A DNA stretch of 64,000 bases from Hesseltinella vesiculosa (Eukaryota; Mucoromycota; Mucoromycetes; Mucorales; Cunninghamellaceae), in NCBI GenBank assembly GCA_002104935.1, contig MCGT01000036.1, forward strand, positions 1 through 64,000, read 5' to 3'. The position numbers were made by a program, and so were the translations under genes. The notes beneath the pieces were generated by a model, which saw nothing but the letters and a program-made list of their open reading frames with translations, searched no databases and was not told the origin of the DNA. Shown in pieces: positions 21,325 through 34,745 of the stretch. How positions within the stretch are numbered: the stretch's first letter is position 1; the number at the start of each line of letters is the position of its first letter.

Positions 21325-23517
21325 TTACAAATCGGCGCCAATGTTGATCTTGACACACTTGACTTGCAAGTAGTTTTCGAGAGCATACTCACCGTTCTCG
21401 CGGCCAAATCCAGATTGACGGAAACCTAAACAATGAAAGCGCACATCAGCAACACGTAAGATGACCTGTTTGTACCACTTACCTCCGAAAGGCGTTTCGG
21501 GGTGCAAAACGTTGTGTTGGTTGACCCCTGCCAGTCAAGAAAAAAAAAATAAGGGTGAGCAGGGCGCGGGGAAATGCGGGGAAAGTGACTTACAGACGGT
21601 GCCAGCCTCGAGCTTGTTGCTGACTTGGATGGCAGTCTTGACGTTGGTGGTGTGGATGGAGGCAGCAAGACCATAGGTGGTGTCATGGGCCTTTTCGATA
21701 ACATCGTCCAAGTTCTTGAATTTGGCGATAGCAACAACAGGACCGAAGATTTCTTCTTGCATGATCTTCATGTCTTGCTTGACGTCGGTGAAGACGGTGG
21801 GTTGGATAAAGTAGCCCTTGTCACCTTGGCGTTCGCCACCAGTGAAGACAGTGGCGCCTTCGGCCTTACCGGTTTCGATGTAGCTCATGATACGATCATA
21901 CTGGGTTTGGCTGACCTGAGGACCTTGGAAAGTGCTAGGTATGGTCACAAGAAGATCATGGCGATTAGTAAGCTAGGATGATTTTTTGGGTGCACTTACG
22001 TTTCATCTTCAGGGTCACCGACACGGGTGTTTTCAGCATATTCCTTGAATTTGGCAATGAATTTGTCGTAGATAGATTCTTGCACGTAGATACGGGAGCC
22101 AGCACAACAGCATTGGCCGTGGTTGAAGTAGATGCCTGAAGTTACACATTGGGAAACGATGGCATGAGAATTGCAAGCGGCGCTTGGTTTTTTTTCACCG
22201 TCTTACCGTGATGCGTCCACTTGATGGCCTGGTCCAAGTCAGCGTCTTCGAACACGATGGAAGGGCTCTGTTCAACAAAACAGGGTCAGCTCACCTTGGC
22301 TCGAGTCCCTCATGGCTGACACTCGTTTTTTTTTTCTCTCTCTCTCTCTCATGCATACCTTGCCACCCAATTCCAAAGTAACCTTCTTCAAGTTGGATTC
22401 GGCAGCAGCCTTCATGATGTGGCGACCGGTGAGGGTGGATCCAGTGAAAGCGATCTTGCCAACCTTGGTATGACGAGCCAAGGCATCACCTTTTTAAAAA
22501 AATAAAAGACGTGAATGAGTTATCAGTCTCTTTTTTAGGGGGGCAGAGACTTACCAGCCTTGGGGCCGTAACCGGTGATGATGTTGAGAACGCCAGGAGG
22601 GAAGCCAGCTTCCTTGGCGAGAGCAGCGATCTTGATGGCAGACAAAGGAGTCAATTCAGAGGACTTGACGATAATAGCATTGCCAGTGCAGAGGGCAGGG
22701 CCGAGCTTCCAGGCCAACATCAAGACTGTGATGCCAAATAAATAAAAAAGAAGTGAGTCATCCTAAATTGAACCTGGTGTTGTCCTGTGTTCACCTACGT
22801 GGGAAGTTCCAGGGAATGATACAGCCGACAACACCGATGGCTTCATGGCGGGTATAAGAAAGAGAGCCAGGGGTGTCGATGACTTTGCCGTGAATCTTGT
22901 CACAGTAGCCTGCATAGTAACGGATGGTACTGATAGAGGCGGGGACGTCCACGTTGCGCGACATGCTAATGCCTTTGCCGTTGTCCAAGGTTTCAATTTG
23001 AGCAAGTTCTTCGGCATCGCGTTCCATCAAGTCAGCCAACTTGAGCATCAGCTTTTGGCGAGTTTGAGGAGCGGCTTCTTTCCAGCCACCGTAAAAGGCC
23101 TTGTGGGCAGCATCCACGGCTTGATCCACTTGTTCCTTATCAGCTACATAAAAAAACACAAGGTCAGCTTTTGGTCATTGCTTGTGTAACGCATAGTGGA
23201 GCGTGGGAAAGATCAAGGTTAAGGCGGGGGTGTCGTGTCGTTGGGGAAGTATTTACCAGCTTGGACAGCACAGATGGTTTCGCCGTAGGCAGGGTTGACC
23301 ACATCAATGGTTTCAGCACCAGCGACAAATTCGTTGTTGATGAAGAGACCAGTTTGCACTATTCATGTTAAAAAACACGTCACCCAGATGAGTTTCTTTA
23401 TTTTATGTTTTTTTTGCACTGCCCAAATGTGCAGGTCACAGTAGCCAACCCACGGTGCTACTTACAGTCGAGCTTGTAGCCCTTTTTAGTAGAGGTTTGA
23501 ACGACAAAGTTAGCCAT
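21325..23517 (-). CDS. NAD(P)-dependent aldehyde dehydrogenase, copy 2
   Basis: Ten exons (23517-23466, 23358-23257, 23143-22799, 22725-22555, 22489-22359, 22267-22207, 22135-22000, 21934-21594, 21527-21483, 21425-21325) sum to 494 aa in phase. Motifs are [26 protein letters not shown], the catalytic cysteine in [11 protein letters not shown], and [16 protein letters not shown]. The residue after N in the cysteine loop is His where copy 1 has Gln. The protein is similar in size to copy 1 and also lacks an obvious targeting peptide. Codon choice is cleaner and more biased than in its neighbours, which hints at higher expression. Its role is probably general aldehyde oxidation. Confidence 0.94.
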
Positions 23518-25090
23518 GGTAAGAGTGATTGAATAACGAAGAAGAAAAGAAAAGGCGTGGGTAAATCTTGCCTCTTTTTTATTATGCTGGAAACTGTAAA
23601 CCTTAAATTTTAGGCAGCTTTGAATTCAGCCAATGGCGGGCTTTCTTCAAAAATTTCACAGGAATTAGGTGCCCAACAATTGCAGCATCTGATGGTGCCT
23701 GGGCGCACTTGCAAACACAGCCACCCAGGTCATCATCTTTTCTGCGTTCCCATAGATGTCACAAAACGTATTAGAAGAGGAAAATCAAAATAAAAAAGCA
23801 TATATATTTTATACTGCATCTTGAAAAAGGGGCCACTTTTTAGTTTTGTTTTTAAAAAAAAAAAAGGCAGCAAACGCACAGCACTTTTGAGCGAAGGTGT
23901 CACTATGATCGACGGTGCCAGCCAAGTTGACAGCTGTTTCATTTTGAGCGCCTCCATCTTCAGCCTCTAACTCTGAAGGATTGATAACCGTTGGCATAAA
24001 CAAGATATGGCAAAGAAGAGCCTTGAGCGAAATCCCGCTGCATAGAGCATTTTAGTCCTTTTTTCTTAACGTGGTAGGATTTTAATCGGCTTGCTAGTGT
24101 GTCCATTTTACCCAATTTCATTTTATCCGTCGTCATGTCACTTGAAAGTAGTCTCGGTAAATTCAACTCTTAGTCATTTCTCACCATTTTGTCATGGTGT
24201 TCAAAATAAGCTGAGTTGACGAAGAAATTTTTACTCTGCAAATTTTGGCCAGGTCGTCTGGGGGTCCCCTGGCGAAAATGGCCGATTTTTCTTTTTTTTA
24301 AGCTGGGGAATTGGTGGTGCCCAAACGAAAATGGTCAAAGTTGGCTGGGTGATCTTTGCCAATCGACCTGATTTTTTCAGTATGATCATTTGCCCTGAAT
24401 TCACGCACCTGTGCAAAATATTATACCAATCCAGTCATTAAAAGTGCTGTGCAGCAGTTGCTTTTTTTTTTTCTCGAACAAAAGTTTTTTTTTTGACTGG
24501 CATTTTCAGTCTCCGCACATTGTCTTCGATTCCAAGCTGGGGCACGTCGGGCAATTGGTGAACAATGACACAGCCCTTGCTATGAAAAAGTAATCCAAAA
24601 AGTCCAAAGTCCACCTCAACCTATGCAAACTTTTCCCTCGTCTCGGATACCATCATAGGATGTCGTGTCTGCTTCTCGTTTCATTGCGTCTCTCCTCAGC
24701 TTGGCTTAACGTAAGCAAGGACCACGGTTGAAAAAAATAAACCTAGCTCGCGCAATGTAGCAGGAAATTTGACAGGCTTTGATTACGTCTCCCGCCCTTT
24801 TTGCTCCAATCTCGTGATGGCTGTCATTTTCTCCAGGACGACTGTGCACTGATTCTGAAGAAACAAAGTCGACCAACGTCGACCAACGCCGTTGCCTGGC
24901 GAACTTGGATCGATTTACTTTGCATGCTGGCAGTCGAATATGTGGGATCTCATTGGCCGAAAACTCACCGCATCGTTTCCTGGCCCCAGCCTGCCAGCCT
25001 GTCGCAGCTGCCCTTTTTTTGGATCTCGCTTTCTATTTTCACTCTCTCTCTTTTTTTTTTTTTTTTTTTTTCTATAACCGGCTGAACGCG
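23518..25090. other. Intergenic region with one copy of a dispersed repeat
   Basis: Divergent spacer between the second aldehyde dehydrogenase and listerin. The minus-strand TATA region is unclear. The only structure I can support is the repeat copy at about 24240-24470. A T run at 25052-25071 precedes the listerin start codon. Confidence 0.5.
24240..24470 (+). repeat. Copy of a dispersed repeat shared with the 56-62 kb region
   Basis: It contains AAAATGGCCGATTTTTC, AGCTGGGGAATTGG, AGTTGGCTGGGTGATCTTTG, CCAATCGACCTGATTTTTTC and AAAAGTGCTGTGC in the same order and spacing as the copy at about 61596-61830. The similarity is moderate and punctuated by small indels. Confidence 0.7.
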
Positions 25091-28000
25091 ATGGGCAAAT
25101 CGAAACAGCAATCCAAAGGGAAAAGTGGCTTGAAGCCAGCAAGTAGCAGGTAAGAAACAATATCACAAAACGACATGACGGGATGATTGAACTTGACCGT
25201 TGTTTTTTTTATTATTGTGATATCACGTCAGTCGAGCCGCAGAACTGGCAGGCCAATCATCGTCCCTTCAGTTTGGTAATTTGGGAGGCTTTGCTCAGTT
25301 TGCCAATCCGTCTCTTGCAGCCACGATCTCTCGGCCATCAACACCAGGATCGGAGAGTGGGGATGGTGTGGCAGCCTTGGACCCTGAGCTCACTGTGATT
25401 GTCAAAAAAGTCAACAAACGAGATGCCACAACGAAACTAAAAGCATTGGAAGAACTCACCTCGTACTTATACAATCATGTGTCTGCTGTGGGTCCATTGC
25501 TATCTACCTGGGTAAGGTGCATGGTGTTAGAATAGAAAAAGGCTCTGACAAGACTTTTCGCTAGGTGGCGTTGTATAACAAACTGGTGCTTGAAGTGGAT
25601 CGGCGTGTGCGTCTGGCCACCGTGTCCTTGCACCAATGGATCGCCCAAAACGCAAAAAAGAAGCTTGCTCCTCACTTGAAAGACATTATTGGTGCCTGGA
25701 TGATCACCATGTTTGATCAAAGCAAGGACGTTGCTGCGGTAGCCAAAGGCTCCTTTGAGGTAGCACTTTTTTTTTTTCCCACATGGATTCAAGCTTCTAT
25801 TTTGTTCTTAGTCTGTGTTTGCCGAAGACAAGCGTCAAGGTGTGATTGTATTTTGTCAAAAAGATATCTTGGAGTATGTGGGCGAAATGCTGCTTGTGAA
25901 AACTGAAGACACGTTGAGTAAGGTTTTTACCACGCCGAATGACATGACATGGACGACTGACGGATGTTTTACGTGACAGGTGATGCCCGCTATGTGACCC
26001 CTGAAGAGATGGCTGCCAAGTACGCACGTGTCATTGCCTCTTGCTTTTATGTGTTGTCTTACTTGATTGGTAGGAAACAAGTGCTTGAACTGATCGAGAG
26101 GGTGACTTTTTTCTTCCCATAGAGCAACTGCCTTTGGATGAGTGTGACAAAGCAAAGAGTGAGTACCAAAACTTGTTGGACAACCCCACCGTCTGGAATT
26201 TCGTCACGCATGTCAGCCCTGTCATCCGCCGCTCTGTTCATCGCTTTATCAAGACGCTTCTGCTTCAATGGCCTGGTAGGGATACACATGTGTGCGCATC
26301 TTGCACGTTGCTGACCTTTGGGCCATTTGTAGATGCTGTTGAAGCACGTCTGGATGTCGTTGGCCCGTCCTTTTTCAAGAGTGTTCTGGGCGAAAAGGAG
26401 GCTTCGGTTCATGCTGAAATGTGGGATGCCCTTTTGCTATTGACAAAGAGTAAGTAGCCTAGGCTTTTGGCCGACGCATAAGATCAGACTCACCTCATTT
26501 TGATTTCCCTTGGATCAGAATTCCCGGATGCGTGGTTTACTATCAGCCAGAAGAAATCACCTGTGGCCAAGCTTTGCACCTTTCTCCGCTCTGGTCTCAA
26601 TGGCTCACCTTCAATTGCCTATCCCAGTATGCTTGCGTTGCTTGCCAATCTTCCTGTCAAGGTATGTCTGCTTTCTTAAAGCAGCCACTATACTTATCTT
26701 TTCCTGTTCTTCTTTGTAGATGAAGGATGAGAAGAGCTTTTTCAAGGACGTGTTTACAAACTTCTGGGCAGGCCTGTCAAGCAGCTACTTGGATGTCACC
26801 AATGCACGTACCCTGGTGGATGCCTATGGAGAATGCCTGGTGTATTTTGCTGTGAATAAGTAAGCCTAGAGTCATCCAATGATACTAAGTTTTGCTCACC
26901 TCTATTTTTTTTGTGGACGGTAGTTCATCCAACGAATCCCTTGTAACGTATCTGGTGGACGATGCCTTGAATGAAGCTATCCAAGCCTTTTTTGTTCATA
27001 CCAAGAAATCCCAGCCTGTCAGCGAAAAGCTTGTGATCGAGAACGGTTTGGGTCTCGCAAAGTACATCATGATCTTGGCTCGCTCTGCTGGCAAAATTGA
27101 TCTGTACAACCTGTGGTCTCGCCTGGAAACGCTTTGGTTGCAACCTATTATTGACTGGAAAGCCAGTGTGAACTCAACCCTAGGCATGCCTGATTTTTGC
27201 TGCCACCTTGGCCTGTTTTTTTCCGCCCTCTACAACCAATCCAAGCATACCTCTGACGAAATGGATTCTTTAGCAGGGCTGGTTGAACGCCTAATGGAAG
27301 CCTCTTTGGAATCCTCTGTGGTTTACAAAGGTACAGGGTAAAAATGAATAGTCTGGCCTGGAAACTTACATGCCATGCGACCCTTTATGCTCTTGCTCGA
27401 TAGATCACGCGTCGACCCTTTTGTCCCTTTGCAGAGTCCTTTTGGGCGACTACGCCAGTCTTGTCGTTCCTCACCTCGTAAGACAGACGAAAAAAAAAAA
27501 AAAAAAAAAAGTGAAGACGAAGCAATGTCCTGTTTTTTATTCATCCCCTTTGACACTGTAGGACCTGGAAAAACACACCAGTCTATTGCTGTCGCTCGAG
27601 CCAAGCTCCTCCAGCGAATGCCTATCGAACTTGGTGATTGTCTATGTGCAATTGGTGGAAAGCAGCGACGATAAAGACCTCGCCTCCAAGGTGCTGGCAA
27701 ATCTGTTGAGCAAGATCCACGGTTTACAAGACGCTGAGCGCAAATACACATGCTTGCAAGCCCTCCTTGACAATGTAGGCAAACCATTTGGGCCGCTGAC
27801 GAATAGATCTGCAGTGCTAACTGGTCATGTTTTATTTTCAGTTCACACCTACGCCCTTGGAAGGTCTTGATACACTGATCACGCAAGCTGCCGAAGCCCT
27901 TGTGTCACCCCAGAGCTTCCAAGAAAACTGCCGGTCCTTGATGGAGTCTGTCGTCAAGACCGCCTTCAAGATGCATTCACGTAAGCAATTCTTTGCTGGA

Positions 28001-31000
28001 TACGTCATAGAGATGAGGAATGCTCCTACTCACTACCCTTTTTTAGAATCAAAATTCGTATCTGCCAATACGTTCAAATCCGTAGGGTGTATGCTGGTGC
28101 ATGCGCTGTCAGCCGTCAACCGCTATTGCTACATCGTCAACAGTAGCTTCACTTATGCTTCAGAGTCCGCTTTACTACGCGCCGCCAAGTCCAGTCTGGT
28201 CGTCTTGAACGACGTCAGCAGCAATGAAGTATACGTGACCGAGTTGCTGTCTAGCGAAGAGTATGCCGACTACCCCTGTCAAGTGTTTGACGCCATGTTC
28301 TTGAAGGAGACCGATGACAAGGAAATAATCGACGCCACTGCCACGATCCCCATCATTCGCCAACTTGCTCGATCTGCCTGGCAAAACATTCAGCCCTCTC
28401 TTGGCCAAGCCAAGCATACCATGCTTGATCATCTGCGGCACACCATCATAGACGTCAACAACATGGCCAGGTAGGGAAACTGCCAAGTAGCCCATGCCGA
28501 TGTCTCATTTTTCTTTCCCTCTCTTTATCCCCTGTATCAGCCCACTGGAGTCGGTGCAGCAAGCCAAGGAGCTATTGCGCGCTTTGTTTGGTGCAGATGA
28601 AACGAGCTTGGAATACCACCAAGCGGTGTATGTGTTGGTAGGCTCACACGGCTCTTGGCTGGACATGTACAAGGACTTCCAGTCGTTCCGCACTTTGGAA
28701 TACCAAGCCTCGTCGGTGGTTGACATGTATGCCGACATGGATTACCGCAACATATACGAATCCCAGGATGAACTGTTCCCTGTAGCCTATGATTTGTATG
28801 GTGTCAGCTCGTTTGGCCGTCTGGTGTTCTTCACGTCGCTGCTCATTGACCAGGTGTCTGTCGAGGTGTTTTTCGATCTTGCTCACGGTCAAGACGTCCA
28901 TCAGCGCGATTGGATTGTGCAAATGCTGATGGTCGTTGCCCAAGAATGCTCTCGTGGCCTCGGTATGATCGGCCTGACGCGACTGTGGAAGCAAGCTGAA
29001 GCCATGGATGAGCCATTGGTTCTGGCGATCCAAAGCTTCATTCAGCAAGCCCATGCCTTGTTTGACAACTGGCTACTGCCTGTGATCAAGCTTTGCAAGG
29101 CGGACTCCCATCAACTTTCGCGCCAAATCCTTGCACAACTCAGTCAACACGACGATGGCTCCAGCTCTCGCCTAGTTCAATTCACCGCTCAGCTTTTGCT
29201 CTGCCCAGCTGATCGCGCTGATGCTTATCATGCCGCGTTTGTACAGACCCTCATGGACAAGCTCGTTACCTTGGACCATTGGAGCCTCGGCCAAATGGAA
29301 CCCTGGCTGGCGGTGATTAAATCTGACGCCAGAAAAAGTAAAGCACACACAAGCCGAGAAAGGAGAATGCCAGCTCACCTTCACCGCTTTCTTTTTTTTT
29401 ATTTTATGCTTTATTTTTGTGATAGTATCGCAGCTTTGCAAGGTGGCACTGATGATGTCCTTCAAATCTGTTCTTGGTGAAAGCAACAAGTACAGACTTC
29501 TCCAAAGCGACTGTGCCAGCAGACTCTCCGGTGGTAAAGGCTTGCAGATCTTTGATGATTCGGACTCTGGTAAGCTTGAGGATCAAAATTCATGGCCAGC
29601 GGACTCACTGCACTCTACCATTTGTTCATCTAGCATGGGAATGGCTGACAGTACTGAATGCTTCAACCTTGCCGTTTGGGTCGATTGCCATTCCGCCACA
29701 ACGCCTGATGTTCCTGATTACGACCATCAAAGACTGGTTGGACCAGGACTTTGACGACCACTTGTGTGTGACGGACCGACACAAGGTACAGGGGCAGATC
29801 ATGCGGCTGTTTGCCAACATCAGTGAAGCCGTGCAGCAAGTAGCCGGGTCCCACTGGAATCTATTCCTGGATTCAGCCACCCGCTTCCTCGAGGTAAAAA
29901 AAAAAAAAAAAACGACGCTCATGAAATTGATCACTTTTTTTTTCATTGCCATCAATCATAGCTGAACGAATCGGAGGACAGAGCGGCACTTCCAGCGATG
30001 TATTCTGGTCTGGTGTTGCTTGAAACCATGTTCGATCTTTCTGATGATGGATGTGCTGAAATTCGCGACTCGTTGGATGACAAGTGGAACGATATTTATG
30101 AGGTTCTGTGGAAATGCTTCCTTGCAGAAAAAGGTAAGGAGTCCACCATTGGTGAAGCTCTGTCCTCATTCTCATCGCCCATCTTTCAGATACGGAGCTC
30201 CCATTGTCCGACTCGCTGAGAAAGTACCAAAACCTACTAGCCTCTCTCGTTGGCCGAATCCCATCCAAGTTGGTCTTGTCTGGTGTGTCCTATGAAGCAG
30301 TAAGCGGGCGTCGAAAACCGGGAGAGTGGAGGCGCAGCAGGTCGATTGACCCATCTTTTTACTAGGTGGCCCCATTAATGCAAGCTTGCAATGGGATTGT
30401 ACAAACACGCGCGTATTTGATTTTGCAGCAATGGATCAAATCTCAAGTGCAGCAGCTGACTCTCGACACCGAATTCAAAACTTACGAACAAGACGAAGAA
30501 CCTGACCACATCGAACCAGCCTTTGTTGATTTGCTCATGGCTGTGCCTCAACTCCCCGACTGGCACACTTCTTTCTCTGAAGAAAAGGCAAGGACGAAGA
30601 AGGCGGCATATCACCCCGATCCTCACATTTCATTTCCTCTCGCGATAGAAGCACCAAGTCTTCCGTTATCTCACAACATGGCTGCTCATGTTTGATCATT
30701 TTGATGATATTGTAAACTGTGCCAAGTTCAAACCTGAAAAGAGGCGTGCTAACCTCTTTTCCATTTTTTTTTTCATGTCGCAGACGTTCAAACTGAAGCA
30801 AGAGCTAACTGAGCAATTGAAGCGGATCGAGGCCGTCGACAAGTTCATCCCCACGTTGTGTGACATACTCCATATCGGTAGCAGCCAAGGCACCCTGCCG
30901 TTTGATCTGTCACTCTGGGATACCTCCATTTACGATATGCAATGCAAGTTTGATAGCAGGCGTGCAGTGATGTCATACTCATTCCTGCACATTTATAGGC

Positions 31001-31811
31001 TTTGACATGTCGGTGGAGGCCAGCTATTCCTTGCTTGCTGCTCATCTTTATTTCAAGGCTCTTAAATATATCCCTTCACTCGTTCGGTAAAACAACGATC
31101 CATCCCATCTGGGACCACAAGACCCCCGTTCACCCTTTCTTTTTTTCCTTCTTCTCCGCGTATAGAACCTGGTGGGTGAATCACAAACAACGCCAATTGG
31201 TGATTGCTTTGGAGCAATATACTCGATCCTACTTTAGCGACGAACTGATTGGCAATGAGCTGGATCTGGTCAACCGCACAGACGTCAAGGAGCAATTGGA
31301 AGACAATGAGAATGAATTCCGAGTCAAAGCACTCAAGGCATCGCACGAAGTGACCGCCTCGTACCAAGTGGATGAGCAAGAAATGCGCATTTCCATCAAG
31401 CTGCCCAGCAACTACCCATTGCAGCAAATCACTGTCGATGGCGTGCAAAAGGTTGGCGTCAACGAAAAACAGTGGCGAGGTTGGATGTTTGCCATTGCAG
31501 CTGTGATTGGCTCCCAGGTAAAACGAAGCCAACCCAGGCAGCTAGGATAAAATGAGCCTGACGAATTTCTTTAGAATGGCAACTTGGTGGATGCGCTGAC
31601 GGTGTTTAAGCGAAATGCCAATTTGCACTTTGAAGGCGTGGGCGATTGTGTGATCTGCTACTCTATTATTAGTCCCCAAGACCGATCGATTCCTACCAAG
31701 CAGTGTCGAACGTGTAAAAACAAATTCCATGCAAGCTGTTTGTACAAATGGTTCCGCTCCTCGAACTCTACGAGCTGTCCCCTGTGCAGAACCATCTTCT
31801 TCTCAGAATGA
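25091..31811 (+). CDS. LTN1: Listerin, E3 ubiquitin ligase of ribosome-associated quality control
   Basis: A long gene of about twenty exons, from MGKSKQQSKGKSG at 25091 to a TGA at 31809-31811. The N-terminal exons give SLQFGNLGGFAQFANPS and KVNKRDATTKLKALEELTSY, the conserved start of listerin. The middle is a long array of HEAT-like helices. The C-terminus has the RWD-like stretch (HEVTASYQVDEQEMRISIKL, SNYPLQ) and ends in a RING of listerin type: CVICYSIISPQDRSIPTKQC, CRTCKNKFHASCLYKWF, CPLCR. Listerin binds stalled 60S subunits and ubiquitinates nascent chains. Introns are short and often hold long homopolymers (for example A20 near 27490-27510). Exon junctions that I checked stay in phase, including the one at 29571/29633. 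Total length should be about 1700 aa, normal for the family. Confidence 0.93.
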
Positions 31812-32043
31812 AATAATTATTCATCATTTAGAATATTCAAACGTTTATCCCTACTGCATGAAAAATTATAAAACAAGAGGAATGATCTTCTGTTTGGCTG
31901 CATTACCGAGGCGGTTATGGGAAAAATCGGACCGACACATCACGAGCCAGGTGGTTGGCTCCCTGCGGTTTCTGTCCCTTATGCTGAGCCTCAAAAAATC
32001 ACCCTGGCCTGGCAAGGTGATTTTGCTGGGAGATTCGTTTTAC

Positions 32044-32050
32044 TATAAAA
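32044..32050 (+). promoter_or_regulatory. TATA box of the FAD monooxygenase gene
   Basis: TATAAAA within TACTATAAAAGGAGG, about 80 bp upstream of the ATG at 32132. It is the clearest core promoter on the plus strand. Confidence 0.5.
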
Positions 32051-32131
32051 GGAGGGTGGAATCAAAATTTTCTTTTTTTTTTTTTTTTAAACTTATCAAC
32101 AACCAAAAAGAACTGAAACTAATTGAATTCG

Positions 32132-34332
32132 ATGACTGAAACCCAATCGTATGATGTGATTGTGTGTGGAGCTGGTCCTGTTGGGCTGTTCATGGCCTTC
32201 CAACTTGTGCAACTTGGCCATTCGGTCTATATCTTGGACAAGAAGTCTGGCCCTACCGACCAAAGTCGCGCCTTTTTATTGACGCCTCGCACCATGGAGA
32301 TCCTTCAACATCATGGCATTGCCTACCGCATTCTTCAGCAATCCCTCAGCACCCGTGGCGGCTACATGTGTTTGAATGGCCAAACCGTAAGACCCAAGTG
32401 TCATGTTAGCTTAAATCATGACCACTTCATTCTCTGTGAAACAGATTGGCACGGCCTTTTTCCAAGAAGTCGACACGGTCTTCCCTCAATTGACCATGCT
32501 CGGCCAATCTTCGGTGGAAACCATTTTCGTGGAGGAACTAGCCAAGCTGAACCAGTCGGTGGCCTGGAACACCAGTATGGAAAAGTACGAACAACAGCCG
32601 GATCAAGTCGTGGTCCACATCACGTTACCCGATGGTACCACCCAAGTGATCAACGCCAAATATCTGGTGGGAGCCGACGGTAGCCATTCGCGTGTGCGTA
32701 AACTAGACCCCACATGGACGTACGAAGGCAACCGCATCCGCTCCAAATTTGCCTTGGCCGATCTGGAATTCGAAGGCCCTGATGTCAAGACGTACCGTGA
32801 TTTCCAGTGTGTCTTTTACGCCGCCCAAGGCAAGTTTATAACAGGAAAATAGCTGTTTTGGCTCATTCTTTAGAACAGGTTGTATCCTATTGCCATTGCC
32901 TCATCACGGTGACCCTGACCACGCCACGATCCGCATGGTTGTGAATTTCGGCAACTATGAAGTGGACAACGACGACCAAGTGACTTATGGCGTCGACAAT
33001 CAAACCGGTGAGCTCACCCTGGAAGAAGCCAAGCGTGTGTTTATTGAGCGTACCGGTGGCCATCTCAAGATGAACGTGGTCAAAGCTACCTGGCTCAGCT
33101 ACTTTGGTGTCAATGAACGCATCGCCAATGGCTTCCGTCGTGGCCGTGCCTTCCTCATGGGTGGTAAAGTCCCGCCTGACCAGAAAAGCGAGAAGTTCTG
33201 TATAGCTTATGTCTCTTCCTTCCTAGATGCTTGTCACTGTCACTCTCCTGCTGGTGGTCAAGGCATGAACATCGGGCTCCAGGACGCGTAAGCTGGGATC
33301 ATCTGACAAAGGGATGTACCAACAACCGTGTTTTTTATTTTTTGATAGGAACAACCTTGCCTGGAAGCTGTCCCTTGCCTTGAAGGGCCAAGCGGCCGAT
33401 GTTGAAAAGCTGTTGGATTCGTACTCGGAAGAAGTAAGCAGAAAGGATGACCCTGGAGGTAAAAAAGTAACTCACATTGACTGCTTGCCATTGCTAGCGT
33501 GTGCCCATGGTCAAAGAGGTGATGGAAACAGCTGGTGCCATCACCCGTGTGGGATTCAACGACAACATCTTCGCTTGTAAGTGACCAGCTCAACGACTGT
33601 GCTTAACTGACTGACGTCTCCCCTTTTTGTCCTTCTAGCTGCTTTACGATACATCGTGATCTCAGCTGCTTTCAAGATTCCTCAAGCCCGCAATATGTTT
33701 GTGAATCGCTTGATGCAGGTAAAAAAAAAAAAAAAAAAAGTGATCGACAAGATGGAAACTCAGGTGTTATTACATCGTAGATCAACTTCCGACTTCCAGA
33801 ATCTCCAGTGATCAGTAAAAAACCTGTTCCTGCTTTGATTGCACCTGGTGAATTCATCAAAGAAACTGCACCTATGATTCAACGACTTGTGTCGCAGCAA
33901 GTAACGCGCCGCACTCTTTATGAGATTTTGGAACAGCAGCCTGGCTCACATACTGCGCTTTGGGTGATGACACGCCGCTCAGAACAGGATGAGCCTGCCG
34001 CCGAACTAACACAGGCCTTTTTACAACGAGTGGACAAGCTGGGAGGTTGCCGTCCATTGGTGATCCAGAATGGCAGCCATTATACCAGCTTTTTTTCCTC
34101 GACGGACAACCATCAGGATGCTTACTGGTTGGACACACACACATTTACCAACACCACCTCGCTCTCCCACCGCCTCGGTGTGCCTGCCTTGCTTGAAAAA
34201 CATACGCAGCATGTGCCCCCTGTCGTCCTGGTGCTCCTCCGTCCCGACCGCTACGTCGCCTACACCGGCACCGTGGCCAATGACGAGCAGCTGAAGGACG
34301 CTTTTACCTTTATCGACGCTTATCTTCAGTAA
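32132..34332 (+). CDS. FAD-dependent aromatic-ring monooxygenase (phenol hydroxylase-like)
   Basis: The start is ATG at 32132 (MTETQSYDVIVCGAGPVGLF). About eight exons follow with GT-AG introns, for example 32387-32444 and 33720-33780. The N-terminal GxGxxG dinucleotide site (CGAGPVG), the LVGADGSHSRVRKLD stretch (DG motif) near residue 190, and a glycine-rich PAGGQGMNIGLQDANNLAWK (GD-type) motif near residue 310 define the class A flavoprotein monooxygenases. The C-terminal part (VVLVLLRPDRYVAYTGTV) is the thioredoxin-like tail of the phenol 2-monooxygenase family. It hydroxylates an aromatic or polyketide substrate with NAD(P)H and O2; the substrate cannot be told. In the last motif the usual GxNxGxxD appears as GQGMNIGLQDA, intact. 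Confidence 0.88.
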
Positions 34333-34745
34333 TGAACAATCACTCTCTTAGTTTTTTAGTATCAAAAGAAAAAAAATAAAGAAATACCCAATGTTTGTTT
34401 TACACTCTTTCAAAAGTCGCTAATTGATCTAGATCGAAAGCGGAGTTCGTGCGAGTGTCACTCAAGATGAATCTACTGTCATTTCGCATGAGCGTGGGCA
34501 TTGAAAAAAAAAATAGAAGGCAAGGAAGTTTGCTTTTCGGCATCCTCGGGTGGTTCTGCTTTTTTATTTTGTTTTTTCCCAGGACGCCATGAAGCTCTTA
34601 CAGATTCAAAGAAACACAAGATGCACATTTATTTTCACAAAAAAGATAATGATTTAATACAAAGACAGCTTTTTTTTTTAGTCATTCAGATTATTGACAA
34701 GTGGGGGATCATGGGTAAAAAAAAATGGGGGGGGGATCGTTATTT
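34333..34745. other. Convergent 3' spacer
   Basis: Holds the 3' ends of the monooxygenase (+) and the C2/CBM gene (-). AATAAA-like signals occur near 34375. No gene seen. Confidence 0.5.

Noticed and set aside
29427..29571. Apparent frame break inside listerin
   Set aside because: The frame SQLCKVALMMSFKSVLGESN runs cleanly to a GTAAGC donor and joins AWEWLTVLNAS in phase, so the gene is intact there.
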